Assembly (NCBI RefSeq): GCF_034347425.1
Contig: NZ_CP133779.1
Coordinates: forward strand, 372,001-436,000
Origin: Undibacterium sp. CCC3.4
GTDB lineage: Bacteria > Pseudomonadota > Gammaproteobacteria > Burkholderiales > Burkholderiaceae_D
Length of the DNA stretch: 64,000 bases
Reading direction: 5' to 3'
Both the position numbers and the translations under genes were made by a program. The notes beneath the pieces were generated by a model, which was not told the origin of the DNA, made no database searches, and saw nothing but the letters and a program-made list of their open reading frames with translations. This document shows, in pieces, positions 36,707 through 46,438 of this stretch. Within the stretch, counting starts at the first letter, position 1. Every line of letters begins with the position of its first letter.

Positions 36707-37526
36707 CCTGGCCCCCTCTGCTACTGCGCTGCGTCCAGTCTAGCCACCAGTCGACCACGATATTAATCGAAATAGCCAGAACAGCAATTGCAATCCCCGG
36801 ACTCAAGGCGGCCCACACACCGAACACGATGCCGTCCTTATTTTCTTTCAGTAAGCCGCCCCAATCGCTCGATGGCGGTTGTACGCCCAAACCTAAGAAA
36901 GAGAGCGTCGACAAAAACAAAATGGCAAATACGAGACGCAGACCGAATTCGGCCAACAAGGGCGCAAATACATTCGGCAGCACCTCGCGCCATAAAATCG
37001 ACGCACTGCCCTCACCACGCAGCTTGGCAGCTTCGACGTAATCCATCGCCGTCACATCGAGCACCAGAGAGCGACTGATCCGAAATACCCGCGTCGAATC
37101 CAACACCGCCATGACGGTGATGATCAAGGTAAGGCTGCTGGGAAAGATGGTCAACACCACCAAGGCGACAATCAGGGAAGGGATTGCCATCAGCAAATCA
37201 TTGACTTGATTCAAAACCACATCAATTTTTCCGCGATACAGCCCGGCGACAAACCCGCTCACTCCGCCGATCAGAAATGCCAGCGCCGTGGCAACAAAGG
37301 CGATCAGCAGGGTCACTCTTGCGCCCCAAATCAAGCGAGACAGCAAGTCGCGCCCAAGGTTATCGGTACCCAGCAAAGCCTCCGCAGAAGGAGGATCCCA
37401 ACTCGTGCCTATCACTTCATTGAGCGCATAGGGTGCCAGCAAAGGCGCAAACAATGCGCTTGCCAGCACGGCCCCTAAGATGCTCAAAGCAAGAGCTGCG
37501 GCAATGGTCAGACGGGGTAGCTTCAT
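36699..37526 (-). CDS. DppC-type ABC permease
   Basis: A 275-residue inner-membrane permease with six hydrophobic segments and the DppC hallmark LLGTDNLGRDLLSRLIWGAR near the first third, plus the EAA loop MDYVEAAKLRGEGSASILWREVLPN. It overlaps the previous permease gene stop by one base. It belongs to the six-gene operon led by the TonB-dependent receptor. The substrate is set by the binding protein. Confidence 0.9.
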   Translation of the reverse strand: MKLPRLTIAAALALSILGAVLASALFAPLLAPYALNEVIGTSWDPPSAEALLGTDNLGRDLLSRLIWGARVTLLIAFVATALAFLIGGVSGFVAGLYRGKIDVVLNQVNDLLMAIPSLIVALVVLTIFPSSLTLIITVMAVLDSTRVFRISRSLVLDVTAMDYVEAAKLRGEGSASILWREVLPNVFAPLLAEFGLRLVFAILFLSTLSFLGLGVQPPSSDWGGLLKENKDGIVFGVWAALSPGIAIAVLAISINIVVDWWLDWTQRSSRGGQDV

Positions 37527-38482
37527 CAGCGTGGATACCTCAAGCGCGGGTTATTCAACAGTATCGCGATATCGGCGCAACGGTTCAAACCAATGTAGAT
37601 GGCAGCAAAAATCAGCGCAGTGGCCTGCACCACCGGGATATCACGTTTGATCACACTGTCGACCATATACTGCCCCATTCCCGGATAAACAAACACCACT
37701 TCCACCACCACCACGCCCACCAACAAATAGGCCAAGTTAATAGCGATGACATTCATGATCGGTGCCAAGGCATTGGGTAAAGTGTGATGCCAGACTATGC
37801 GCGCACGGCTCAATCCCTTCAAACGGGCCATTTCGATATACGGTGCCGACAAGATATTGAGCAAGGCGGCGCGGATCATATTGATCATATGACCGAGAAC
37901 CGCCAACACCAGCGTGATCGTTGGCAACAAAATGGCCTCCAGACGTTGCATCAGCGACATACCTGGGAAAACTGTCGCGCTGCTGTCGAACCAGCCTAAT
38001 TGCACCGAAAAAAACATGATGAGCAGATAGCCGACAAAGAATTCAGGCAGGGCAACCGTGCCGCGGGTGACGGTGGTGATCAGACGATCTGCAATACCAT
38101 TTTTATTCAAAACGGAAATTGCCCCCAACACCAGTGCCAGCGGAATCGCCAGTAGCGCAGTCATGCCCGCCAGGAATACCGTATTGCCGAGTCGCAGTCC
38201 TATGCTGCTGGCAATATCCTGGTGGCTGGCATAACTGACACCAAAGTTACCATGCATCAATCCGCTCAACCACAGCGCATAGCGTAACAATGCCGGCTCA
38301 TTGAGTCCGAGTTCGGCACGAATCGCGGCAATGGCCGAAGGTGTGGCAGATTGCCCCAACATTGCCGTCGCCACATCCCCTGGCAGCATTTGCGTGCCAG
38401 CAAAAATCAGTACTGAAACAAGCAGCAACAGCAGCACTGCAGACAAGATGTGACGTGCTATCAGAGCAGCGATGGTTTTCAT
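37526..38482 (-). CDS. DppB-type ABC permease
   Basis: A 318-residue inner-membrane permease of the peptide/nickel importer family: MLPGDVATAMLG, RAELGLNEPALLRYALWLSGLMHGNFG and the EAA loop PYIEMARLKGLSRARIVWHHTLPNAL. The start MKTIAALIARH (ATG 38482) lies 8 bases after the binding-protein stop. The longer frame to 38506 overlaps that gene and is less likely. It pairs with the next permease gene. Confidence 0.9.
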   Translation of the reverse strand: MKTIAALIARHILSAVLLLLLVSVLIFAGTQMLPGDVATAMLGQSATPSAIAAIRAELGLNEPALLRYALWLSGLMHGNFGVSYASHQDIASSIGLRLGNTVFLAGMTALLAIPLALVLGAISVLNKNGIADRLITTVTRGTVALPEFFVGYLLIMFFSVQLGWFDSSATVFPGMSLMQRLEAILLPTITLVLAVLGHMINMIRAALLNILSAPYIEMARLKGLSRARIVWHHTLPNALAPIMNVIAINLAYLLVGVVVVEVVFVYPGMGQYMVDSVIKRDIPVVQATALIFAAIYIGLNRCADIAILLNNPRLRYPR

Positions 38483-38490
38483 TTTGAAAT

Positions 38491-40065
38491 CTAACTCTCT
38501 AACCAAACTTTTTCGGCAACTTTCAAACCACTCATGGCTAAACCCGGAACAACGGTAAATCCGCCGACGTTCGCTCTGCTGGCGTCGAGGCCATCGGAAC
38601 GGACCGGCACAATTTCACTGCCTTGCCCGGCAATCAGAAATTGAATATCATGATACATCTGCGTGCGTTTTGCTTCATTCAACTCCGCTCTGGCTGCGCG
38701 CAGCAGCGACTCGAAGCCCTCGTTGTTCCATGCCGTTTCATTCCAGGCCGCCCCTGCGGCAAAGAATAAAGACAGGGTCGCATCGGCGGTCGAGCGCGTG
38801 CTGATGTTCGATGCTACAAAGGATTTTTTCAGCCAAATATTTTCCCAGTAACCATCGGCGGGAACGCGTTCCAGCTCCAAGGGTATACCGGCTTTTTGTG
38901 CGCTGGCCTGAAACAATTGCGCCGCATCGACCGCACCGGAAAAACCGGCATCAGAAACCGACAGCAGCAACTTGCCGCTGTATCCCGATTTTTTCCAATG
39001 AAAGGCCGCTTTCTCCGGATCATAGGGAGTGGCCGCAAGATCAGCTGCGAAATAACGGTTAGACGGCACAATCGGCTGATCGTTACCGATGGAGCCGATG
39101 TTAGCAAGAACAGACTTCAGTATTTGCGGTCGGTTCAGCGCATACTTCAGCGCCAATCGTACATCCTGATTATTAAACGGTGCGCGGTCAGACAAGCCTG
39201 GGAATGTAAAGATTTCCGAATCCTTGGAGCGATGCACATTGATCTTATTCGATGCCGAAACCCGTTTAAACAAACGCGGCTCGATGCGGTTGACGACATG
39301 AATTCTACCGCTCAACAGCGCGGCGATACGAGCCGTACTATCGTTGTAAGCAATCGTCTCTACCGAATCCACATGAGCGCGTTCGGCATCCCAATAATTG
39401 GCATTGCGACGGGTTAAGGTGCGCACTCCCGGTTGGAAATTTTCCAACACATAAGCACCGGTACCGATGCCTTTATCAAAATTACTGCCATCCGGGCCTA
39501 TACCAAAATGCACATCGGTGAGCAGATAAGGGAGATCGGCATTGCCCTGCTTAAGCATAATCGTCAGTTCATCGATTGCCGTCGCTTTGAGCGTGAGTAC
39601 TGAATCCAAATACACTTTGGCGGCCGAAGCAGAATTGGCACCGCGATGATGATTGAGCGAATAAATGACATCTTGTACCGTCAACGGCTTACCGTTATGA
39701 AACTCGACGCCCTTGCGCAGCTTGATGATCCATTCCTTCGCGCCTTTTCGCGCTTCCCAGCTCAGCGCCAGTGAAGGACGCAAACCGCCGGACTCATTGA
39801 GTTCGATCAAGGTATTAAATAATTGCGCACCAACGACAAATCCATACATTTCCACATAGCTGGCTGGATCAAGACGATCAGTGCTGGAAGCATTATCGAT
39901 TCCCAGGCGTAGATGCCCACCCTTTTTAGGGGTATTGGCAGCATTCGTACCATTCGCGGCCTGCTCCAGCATGGGTGCAAGACCAGAAACAGCGAGGCTA
40001 GTCAAACCTTTGAGCAGGGTTCGGCGCTCATGATTTGACCTCGCTTCTGAAGCAAAAAAAGTCAC
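38491..40065 (-). CDS. Family 5 extracellular solute-binding protein with Tat-type signal
   Basis: A 524-residue periplasmic binding protein of the peptide/nickel family (SBP_bac_5). It has the segment GGHLRLGIDNASSTDRLDPASYVEMYGFVVGAQLFNTLIELNESGGLRPSLALSWEARKGAKEWIIKLRKGVEFHNGKPLTVQDV. The N-terminus has twin arginines (NHERRTLLKGLTSLAVSGL), so export may be by the Tat system. The GTG start overlaps the homocysteine methyltransferase stop (GTGA), so they are coupled. Binding the same substrate as that enzyme acts on is plausible, for example a methylated sulfonium compound. Confidence 0.88.
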   Translation of the reverse strand: MTFFASEARSNHERRTLLKGLTSLAVSGLAPMLEQAANGTNAANTPKKGGHLRLGIDNASSTDRLDPASYVEMYGFVVGAQLFNTLIELNESGGLRPSLALSWEARKGAKEWIIKLRKGVEFHNGKPLTVQDVIYSLNHHRGANSASAAKVYLDSVLTLKATAIDELTIMLKQGNADLPYLLTDVHFGIGPDGSNFDKGIGTGAYVLENFQPGVRTLTRRNANYWDAERAHVDSVETIAYNDSTARIAALLSGRIHVVNRIEPRLFKRVSASNKINVHRSKDSEIFTFPGLSDRAPFNNQDVRLALKYALNRPQILKSVLANIGSIGNDQPIVPSNRYFAADLAATPYDPEKAAFHWKKSGYSGKLLLSVSDAGFSGAVDAAQLFQASAQKAGIPLELERVPADGYWENIWLKKSFVASNISTRSTADATLSLFFAAGAAWNETAWNNEGFESLLRAARAELNEAKRTQMYHDIQFLIAGQGSEIVPVRSDGLDASRANVGGFTVVPGLAMSGLKVAEKVWLES

Positions 40066-41024
40066 TGCTTGCCCGGTAACGAGGACGCCAGCGCTGCAAT
40101 GTGATCAGGCCCAATGCCACAGCAACCACCGACGATCGTTGCACCGGCATCACGCCATTGCTGCGCAAACTTCAGGTACTCCGATGGGTCCAAGTCATCA
40201 CGTAATTCGCTCAAACCATCGTTGGCATCCTCAGCATGATAATGCGGAGCAAAGGCGTTGGCGTACACACCAATTTGCGGTCTATGCTCAGCACTGACTT
40301 CGGCAAATACCGCAGCAGCATCGCGCACTGCCGCAGCCATCACGCCGACATGGCTGCAATTAAACAGCAAAGCTTTGACGCCCAGCGCCAGCGCGGTACG
40401 CGCCGCCTCTGTCACCGACTCACCCGAGCGGATAGTCGGTGCCAGTGTTCCTTCTGTAACCGCATGGTGCTCGCTATCTTCGAGCGTAAACGACAACCAG
40501 AATGGCCGCGCCGATACTTGATCGATCGCCGCTTTGATCGCCCAGGCTTCCTGAGTCGATCCCTGCGTCTCCGCCAACCACACATCGACAAATGGTGCCA
40601 GCCCTGCGACTAAAGGATTGAGAATGCGCGCCGCATCAGTTGGGTTAAACAAATCTGGCCGATACGAGCCGAATGGTGGCGGCAAGGAGCCAGCGAGTTG
40701 AATCGTTCCAGCCGCATTGGCCGCCGCATTGGCCGCACCAATGGCCGCACCAATGGCCTCGCGCCCGATACGACCCGCCAAGCTGGCCAGCTCGCCCGCT
40801 CGCGCAGTAAACACCTCTTCACCCAAATGGAAGGGTACCAGGGCGTAGCTATTCGTGGTAATGAGTGCTGCGCCCGCCGCAATATACGCATCATGGACTT
40901 GCCGAACATACTGCGGCCCTTCCATCAAAGCCAAGGCCGACCACTCTGGCTGGCGAAACGGCGCGCCGATTTTTAACAGCTCGCGCCCCATTCCACCGTC
41001 TAATATAGTTATTTTTGGCAGCAT
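40062..41024 (-). CDS. mmuM: Homocysteine S-methyltransferase
   Basis: A 320-residue zinc-dependent methyltransferase that makes methionine from homocysteine with S-methylmethionine or SAM as donor. The start reads ILDGGMGRELLKIG and the mid part ITTNSYAL. The zinc cysteines are in LLFNCSHV and in GGCCGIG near the C-terminus. A 12-base tandem repeat codes for AAIGAANAAANAAG at about 95-110, a low-complexity insert. It is coupled downstream to a solute-binding protein and lies 39 bases after the TonB receptor gene. The context points to use of an imported methyl donor. Confidence 0.9.
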   Translation of the reverse strand: MLPKITILDGGMGRELLKIGAPFRQPEWSALALMEGPQYVRQVHDAYIAAGAALITTNSYALVPFHLGEEVFTARAGELASLAGRIGREAIGAAIGAANAAANAAGTIQLAGSLPPPFGSYRPDLFNPTDAARILNPLVAGLAPFVDVWLAETQGSTQEAWAIKAAIDQVSARPFWLSFTLEDSEHHAVTEGTLAPTIRSGESVTEAARTALALGVKALLFNCSHVGVMAAAVRDAAAVFAEVSAEHRPQIGVYANAFAPHYHAEDANDGLSELRDDLDPSEYLKFAQQWRDAGATIVGGCCGIGPDHIAALASSLPGKQ

Positions 41025-41063
41025 AAATTGACATCCTTCACGATTCTTGAATAACTTTTAAGC

Positions 41064-43436
41064 TCAAAAAGCATAACTGACTCTGGCATAGTAATACGCA
41101 CCGTTCACGCCAAACGGGGAAACGTGGGAATACTGATCGTAGTTAAGACTTTGGTACACCGAAGCCGGCATTTTTGTTGGATACTTATTCAACAGATTAT
41201 CTGCACCGAAATTGACTTTCAAGTGATCTGAAAAACTATAGCCAAGGTCTACCGCGGTGATATAAGTGACATCGGTATTATAAGTAAAATATGGCCCAGG
41301 AGCATATCCTTGTACTTGGCTGGTTTTGCCATACACCGTTTCGCGCAGCGTCAGTTCCCAGTCATTTTTAGTATAAATGGCGGCGATGGAAGCCTTGCCA
41401 CGAGGTGTAGCGGTAGTCAGATTCGATCTCTGCACCGGATCAACCAGAGAAAGTCCCGCCGCTTGCAGTGCTGCGGGTGCTGCCGATATATGTTCAATCG
41501 TGGTCTTGTTGTAGCCACCGTTGACTATCCACTTAATGCTGCCGAGCGCGCCGAAACGACTGATTGTGTCTATGCTGACATCAATACCCTGCGTTTTGGT
41601 ATCCACACCATTGGTAAAAAAGGCCGCGGAAACACTGCCACTTGGTACGCCAGCCGGAATCGCTGCACCATTTGCGGCTACCGCTGCTGCCGCTAATTGT
41701 CCGGAGATGGAGGCTGACTCGATGATGCGGTTATTGATATTAATTTGATAGGCATCAATCGTGGCATGGACGCCTTTTACCGGCTCTACAACCAGCCCGA
41801 CACTGATGTTCTTTGAGGTTTCCGGTTTCAAATTGGGCGCCCCAAGCACGTTCGCACCAGCCGAACCGAGCGGCAATTGAACTTGTGCAAAACCTGTCGT
41901 CACCGTCGTTGCTGAGTAATATTGCTGCGCCAATGTTGGTGCATGAAAGCCATTGCTCAAGGTCGCGCGCAATGCCACGGCAGGACTGAAATCATACCGT
42001 GTCGACAATTTCCCCGTCACCTTATTGCCAACCTGTTGGTAATGCTCGGCGCGCGTCGCAAAACCCAATTCCCATTGCGAAGTAATATGCGCGGTCAGAT
42101 CCACATAGGCAGCAAGGCTATTACGTGTTGCATCCACTTGGTCAGTTTTTTGAAAGCCCGGAAAAGCCGATGAGCCGCCTAAGTAGTAAGAATTGGCTTC
42201 GCCAGCCCCAATCCGGAAGGTTTCGTAGCGGTTCTCCAATCCTAAAGCCAACAGCAAAGGGCCTGACAGACCATCGAGTGTAAATGGTCGGCGAACATCA
42301 ACATTCGTGGTCAGCTCCGAGGAAGTAAACGAGCCAACACGAAACTTACTTTGTGCATTGCCAAAATCATTGAGCAGATCAGGATTGACGGTACGAATAT
42401 TCTCTAACTTGGCCTGATCCCGACCATAGGTAGTGCTGACGTCCCAATTCCATTTGTCGCTGGTGATACCTTTCAATCCGGCTGTCAGCCCGAAGTCATT
42501 CTCGCTGACTTTTTCTTGCGGGGTAAAACCATTCGGATACAGCAGATTGACGGCTGGACTGATGGCGTCTGGTTGACGGGGATTTTCATTGGCTTGGGCA
42601 TCTCGGTGCGCTACGGTAGCAAAACTGTAGAACGTCAGATCCGGCGTGATCGGCTTTTCAAAGTTATACGCACCGGTAAGCACCGAGCTTTTCGGATCGC
42701 CTTGTACCAAGGCCGCTTGCACGCCACCACTATCGCCGCTGCGATTCGAGTAACCATGGTAGTGCGCAGAAAAACTCAGGTTAAGTATGCCATCGTCAGC
42801 GACGATAAAGCCTTTATTCGCCTCAAATTGTTGCGTCTGCCCGCCACCATCAATGTATCCACCACCCAGCAATGACACGCTGGTACCGGTAGGAGATTTT
42901 TTTAAGATGATATTAATGACACCCGCAATCGCGTCGGAGCCATACTGTGCCGCAGCACCATCTTGCAAAATTTCAATGTGATCGATCGCCGCTAAGGGAA
43001 TGAAATCCAGATCGACTGCATTCGAACCTTGTGCAGGATCGGAATCGGCATACAAACTGGCGGAGACATGTCGACGCTTACCATTAATGAGCACCAAAGT
43101 ATTACCGGGGCTTAAGCCACGCAGTTGAAAAGTGCGCGCCAGCGCGCCGACGTCATAGCCAACCGCTGGGGTAGTTAACGATGGCACTAAGCTTTTTAAG
43201 GCATCCAATACATTGGTTTTCCCGGTACTGGCAAGATCTTCGGCACCGATGACGATCACTGGCGTCATGCTGTCGCGCACTTTTTTTCCACTATCACGCG
43301 TCCCGGTGACAATCACGGTACCGGCGGCAAGATCCTCATTACGGTTATCTGCATCGGCAGCCTGTGCCACGCTGGCCGAAGCGTTGGCAATTAAGGCACA
43401 AACGCCAACGAGGCGAAAATAAGCGCGAGTTTCCAT
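41064..43436 (-). CDS. TonB-dependent outer membrane receptor
   Basis: A 790-residue receptor starting METRAYFRLVGVCALIANASASVAQA (signal peptide) behind AGAGGAACAG. A plug domain follows with VIVIGAEDLASTGKTNVLDALKSLVPSL and RGLSPGNTLVLINGKRRHVS. The barrel has many aromatic-ended strands and a C-terminal YARVSYAF phenylalanine. It is the first gene of the operon with mmuM and the ABC importer, so it probably moves the same compound across the outer membrane. Energy would come from a TonB/ExbBD system such as that at 60.3-62.9 kb. Upstream of the start I saw no riboswitch. Confidence 0.93.
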   Translation of the reverse strand: METRAYFRLVGVCALIANASASVAQAADADNRNEDLAAGTVIVTGTRDSGKKVRDSMTPVIVIGAEDLASTGKTNVLDALKSLVPSLTTPAVGYDVGALARTFQLRGLSPGNTLVLINGKRRHVSASLYADSDPAQGSNAVDLDFIPLAAIDHIEILQDGAAAQYGSDAIAGVINIILKKSPTGTSVSLLGGGYIDGGGQTQQFEANKGFIVADDGILNLSFSAHYHGYSNRSGDSGGVQAALVQGDPKSSVLTGAYNFEKPITPDLTFYSFATVAHRDAQANENPRQPDAISPAVNLLYPNGFTPQEKVSENDFGLTAGLKGITSDKWNWDVSTTYGRDQAKLENIRTVNPDLLNDFGNAQSKFRVGSFTSSELTTNVDVRRPFTLDGLSGPLLLALGLENRYETFRIGAGEANSYYLGGSSAFPGFQKTDQVDATRNSLAAYVDLTAHITSQWELGFATRAEHYQQVGNKVTGKLSTRYDFSPAVALRATLSNGFHAPTLAQQYYSATTVTTGFAQVQLPLGSAGANVLGAPNLKPETSKNISVGLVVEPVKGVHATIDAYQININNRIIESASISGQLAAAAVAANGAAIPAGVPSGSVSAAFFTNGVDTKTQGIDVSIDTISRFGALGSIKWIVNGGYNKTTIEHISAAPAALQAAGLSLVDPVQRSNLTTATPRGKASIAAIYTKNDWELTLRETVYGKTSQVQGYAPGPYFTYNTDVTYITAVDLGYSFSDHLKVNFGADNLLNKYPTKMPASVYQSLNYDQYSHVSPFGVNGAYYYARVSYAF

Positions 43437-43818
43437 CTGTTCCTCTTTTTTATCAATTTTTATGAACTTGTCTTGCAAAATCATTTGCACTTTTACAAAA
43501 AGCAAAACGAGTGACTCGCAGCAAAAAATAAGCAGGAGAGAATTAAATCAAATTAGTTCAACGCTATAAACGATTTTTTTTGCATTTGCTTATTTTGGGG
43601 CGCACATCGACGCCCCGCTTGAATCTGCCGAACAAAAAGCTTGACCGTTGCCGATTGCTCGCTGCGATTAATTTAGGTCTGCGCATGATTGCAAATTTGT
43701 TAATTTATGTTAAAAAAATTAACACTCCCTACTGTTTGTCCTTGCGAATCGCCTTACGCACACCTAAACTTAATAAATAAGCATGTCTTATGGGCAATTA
43801 TTTTTCAAGGAGAACGGT
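43437..43818. other. Divergent intergenic region between the TonB receptor and chemoreceptor genes
   Basis: About 380 bases, AT-rich, with a hairpin GGGGCG...CGCCCC near 43597-43617 that lacks a T run. Both promoters must lie here. No SAM, cobalamin or other riboswitch fold was recognised. Confidence 0.4.
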
Positions 43819-45477
43819 ATGGATATCAAAAATATGCGCATAGGAACGCGCCTTGCCATGGGCTTTGCTGCGGTGATTGGCATCTTCCTGTTAGTCTGCG
43901 GGTGTGCACTCTACACTGCGGCCAATTTGGCCAAGGCCGAGAAGTGGAACACCCATACTTACGCCGTACTGGAAACGGGTACCAGCATGCTCGCAGCGAT
44001 GATCAACATGGAAACGGGTGCCCGTGGTTATTTACTGTCTGGTGAAAGCCGCTTTCTCGAACCATGGAATGCTGGCCTGAAAAATTTCGACCAAGCCTGG
44101 ACCGAAGCAAAAGACTTGACTGCCGACAATCCGAGTCAACAACGACGTTTAAGTGATATGAAGGCACGCCATCAGGAATTCAGAGGCGTCGCCGAATCCC
44201 TGTTTGCCTATCGTAAAACGATCGCTAGCGGCGAGCACACGGTGGCCGAATTGGTGAGCGAATTTGCCAAGGGGCGCGACAAAGCAGCAATGGATGGATT
44301 TCGCTTACTGCATGCCGATTTTGATAAAGCGGAGCGAGATTTACTGGTGATCCGCTCTGCCGAGGCGGAGTCACAGCGGGCACTCAACCAAGACAGCATC
44401 ATCGGTGGCAGCATTCTGGCCTTGATTGTGGCCGCACTCATGGGCACTTGGGTAACGCGCTCAATCACTGCACCGATTCAGATCGCCTTAAGCTTGGCAG
44501 AAGCAGTTGCCAAGGGTGATCTGAGCGTGAACATTCAGGTTCAAGGCAAGGATGAAACCGGGCGCTTATTGCAAGCCTTGAAGAATATGAGCGACAGTCT
44601 GGTCAACATCGTGACGGAAGTGCGTTCCGGCACCGAGAGTCTTGCCACCGCTTCGACCGAAATTGCGCAAGGAAATATGGACCTGTCTGCGCGCACCGAA
44701 TCACAGGCCAGTTCACTCGAAGAAACCGCTTCATCGATGGAGGAGCTGACCAGCACCGTGCGCCAAAATGCAGACAATGCACGGCAGGCTAACCAACTGG
44801 CGCAAAGCTCGTCTGAGCTGGCCTTGAAGGGTGGCCAAGTGGTTGCGGAAGTGGTCAACACCATGGGTGCGATTAATACTTCGTCGCGCAAAATCGTCAA
44901 CATTATCAGCGTGATTGATGGCATTGCTTTTCAAACGAATATCTTGGCGCTCAACGCTGCGGTCGAAGCAGCCCGTGCGGGCGAACAAGGCCGCGGCTTT
45001 GCCGTAGTGGCGACGGAAGTACGCAATTTGGCACAGCGTAGCGCGGCCGCCGCGAGAGAAATCAAAACCCTGATCGACGACTCGGTAGAAAAAGTTGATG
45101 TCGGCAGCAAACTGGTCAATCAAGCTGGCTCAACCATGACCGAGGTGGTGGACAGCATCAAACGGCTGAGCGACATTATGGCCGAGATCAGCGCCGCCAG
45201 TATCGAGCAATCTGCCGGTATCGAACAGGTCAATGAAGCCGTCATCGATATGGATGATATCACCCAACAAAATGCCGCCTTGGTGGAACAAGCGGCGGCG
45301 GCGGCTGGCGCAATGCAAGAACAAACGAGGAATTTGAATCAAGTCGTCAGCGTCTTCAAAATGGCGAATGATTCCACGCTTATGCATACTGCAACGCACA
45401 TGACTGCCAAGCCGCTGACTGATTTTACACGGAGCAAAACTGCTGCCAAGAAGAACATACCGAGATTAGTCAGATAG
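43819..45477 (+). CDS. Methyl-accepting chemotaxis protein with CHASE3-type sensor
   Basis: A 552-residue transmembrane chemoreceptor. MDIKNMRIGTRLAMGFAAVIGIFLLVCGCAL is the first TM, followed by a periplasmic helical domain (CHASE3-like, including ETGARGYLLSGESRFLEPWNAG). Next come a second TM (SILALIVAALMGTWV), HAMP, and the cytoplasmic signalling helix with the hairpin tip IDGIAFQTNILALNAAVEAARAGEQGRGFAVVATEVRNLAQRS. An AGGAG site lies before ATG 43819. It is divergent from the receptor operon and overlaps the APH gene end. A link to that operon's ligand is speculative. Confidence 0.92.
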   Translation: MDIKNMRIGTRLAMGFAAVIGIFLLVCGCALYTAANLAKAEKWNTHTYAVLETGTSMLAAMINMETGARGYLLSGESRFLEPWNAGLKNFDQAWTEAKDLTADNPSQQRRLSDMKARHQEFRGVAESLFAYRKTIASGEHTVAELVSEFAKGRDKAAMDGFRLLHADFDKAERDLLVIRSAEAESQRALNQDSIIGGSILALIVAALMGTWVTRSITAPIQIALSLAEAVAKGDLSVNIQVQGKDETGRLLQALKNMSDSLVNIVTEVRSGTESLATASTEIAQGNMDLSARTESQASSLEETASSMEELTSTVRQNADNARQANQLAQSSSELALKGGQVVAEVVNTMGAINTSSRKIVNIISVIDGIAFQTNILALNAAVEAARAGEQGRGFAVVATEVRNLAQRSAAAAREIKTLIDDSVEKVDVGSKLVNQAGSTMTEVVDSIKRLSDIMAEISAASIEQSAGIEQVNEAVIDMDDITQQNAALVEQAAAAAGAMQEQTRNLNQVVSVFKMANDSTLMHTATHMTAKPLTDFTRSKTAAKKNIPRLVR

Positions 45478-46438
45478 GAAACACTTGCGCAGCGATTTGC
45501 TCCCACGTGTCACGCGCCGCGCTGGCCGGAACTTGCTGCAGGCAAAACATGACATCACAATCGGGCCGGATCAACATGTATGCCGTCAACTGACGCTGCA
45601 ACTCCGGCACGCTGAGCGCGCCCAGACCACCGTAAGCCTCAATCAGCGTCTTGAGCAGCAATCGATTACCTTGCGCCATGAAAATCATCGGCGTCAACAA
45701 CTCAAAGCGGTCTGTGTTGCCGATGATAGAATCACCGAAATCAAGCAAGCCATCGAGCCGCCAGCGCCCGTCTTCTGGTTTAGCCATCAAGTTCCCTGGA
45801 TGGATATCCATATGAATCAAGCGCAAGGCACCGGCTTGGCCAAACCCACCGCTACGCTCAATATACGGCAGTACTTGGGCCAGCAAGCCGGCCGGCATTT
45901 TATTGCGGCGATGCCGTGCCAAGCAGCTCGCAAGCAGATCATCAAGATACGCCGGCCACGCTGGCTTGATCGCACTGTTTTCATCGACCGGCAGCGCGCG
46001 CAATTCGCGCATAACTTGTCCGGTCTGCTGCATGATCAAGCGCTTCTGTTCCAGTTCCATAGTTGGCCATACATCGGCCAGTAACACGCCCTCCAAGCGA
46101 GGCGAAATCACGCATAGCCAGTTATCAATTTCGGCACTGCCGATCAAACTGGGCGTGCGCAAGGACAACTTGCCTTCAAGCATAGGCGCGAACAGTATTT
46201 CCTTCTCGCCTTGGCGACGCCAATTGGGCGGCACGAGTTTGATGATCACGTCATCGTTCAAGCAAAACAAGGCATTGCTGGCTTGCGCGATTTTTTCCCA
46301 CTGGCCCTGAGGCAATTGAAATTGCTGTTGTACGTAGCTAAGCACAGGCAGCCAAGCTGGCAACGGTGTCCGGGCGATGAAATCGCTGCAGGCAGCGTTG
46401 TCCAAGCCTTGCGGCAGGCAGTTGAGAGAGATGTTCAT
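45470..46438 (-). CDS. APH/ChoK-type phosphotransferase
   Basis: A 322-residue protein kinase-fold enzyme: the catalytic loop reads LIHMDIHPGNLMAKPED and the metal loop LDFGDSIIGNTDRFELLTP. The start at MNISLNCLPQGL (ATG 46438) is chosen because the upstream extension is not protein-like. Family members phosphorylate antibiotics or small amines such as choline. The substrate cannot be told here, and it is not diagnostic of drug resistance. The stop overlaps the end of the chemoreceptor gene by 8 bases, tail to tail. Confidence 0.85.
   Translation of the reverse strand: MNISLNCLPQGLDNAACSDFIARTPLPAWLPVLSYVQQQFQLPQGQWEKIAQASNALFCLNDDVIIKLVPPNWRRQGEKEILFAPMLEGKLSLRTPSLIGSAEIDNWLCVISPRLEGVLLADVWPTMELEQKRLIMQQTGQVMRELRALPVDENSAIKPAWPAYLDDLLASCLARHRRNKMPAGLLAQVLPYIERSGGFGQAGALRLIHMDIHPGNLMAKPEDGRWRLDGLLDFGDSIIGNTDRFELLTPMIFMAQGNRLLLKTLIEAYGGLGALSVPELQRQLTAYMLIRPDCDVMFCLQQVPASAARDTWEQIAAQVFPI

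Noticed and set aside
40698..40760. 12-base tandem repeats in mmuM as a phase-variable site
   Set aside because: The unit is a multiple of three, so copy change would not shift the frame. It only encodes an Ala/Asn-rich insert.
43437..43818. Possible SAM or cobalamin riboswitch upstream of the TonB receptor operon
   Set aside because: I looked for the conserved box sequences on the minus strand and saw none.
45470..46438. Aminoglycoside resistance gene
   Set aside because: The fold is APH-like, but many such kinases act on other substrates and there is no resistance context.
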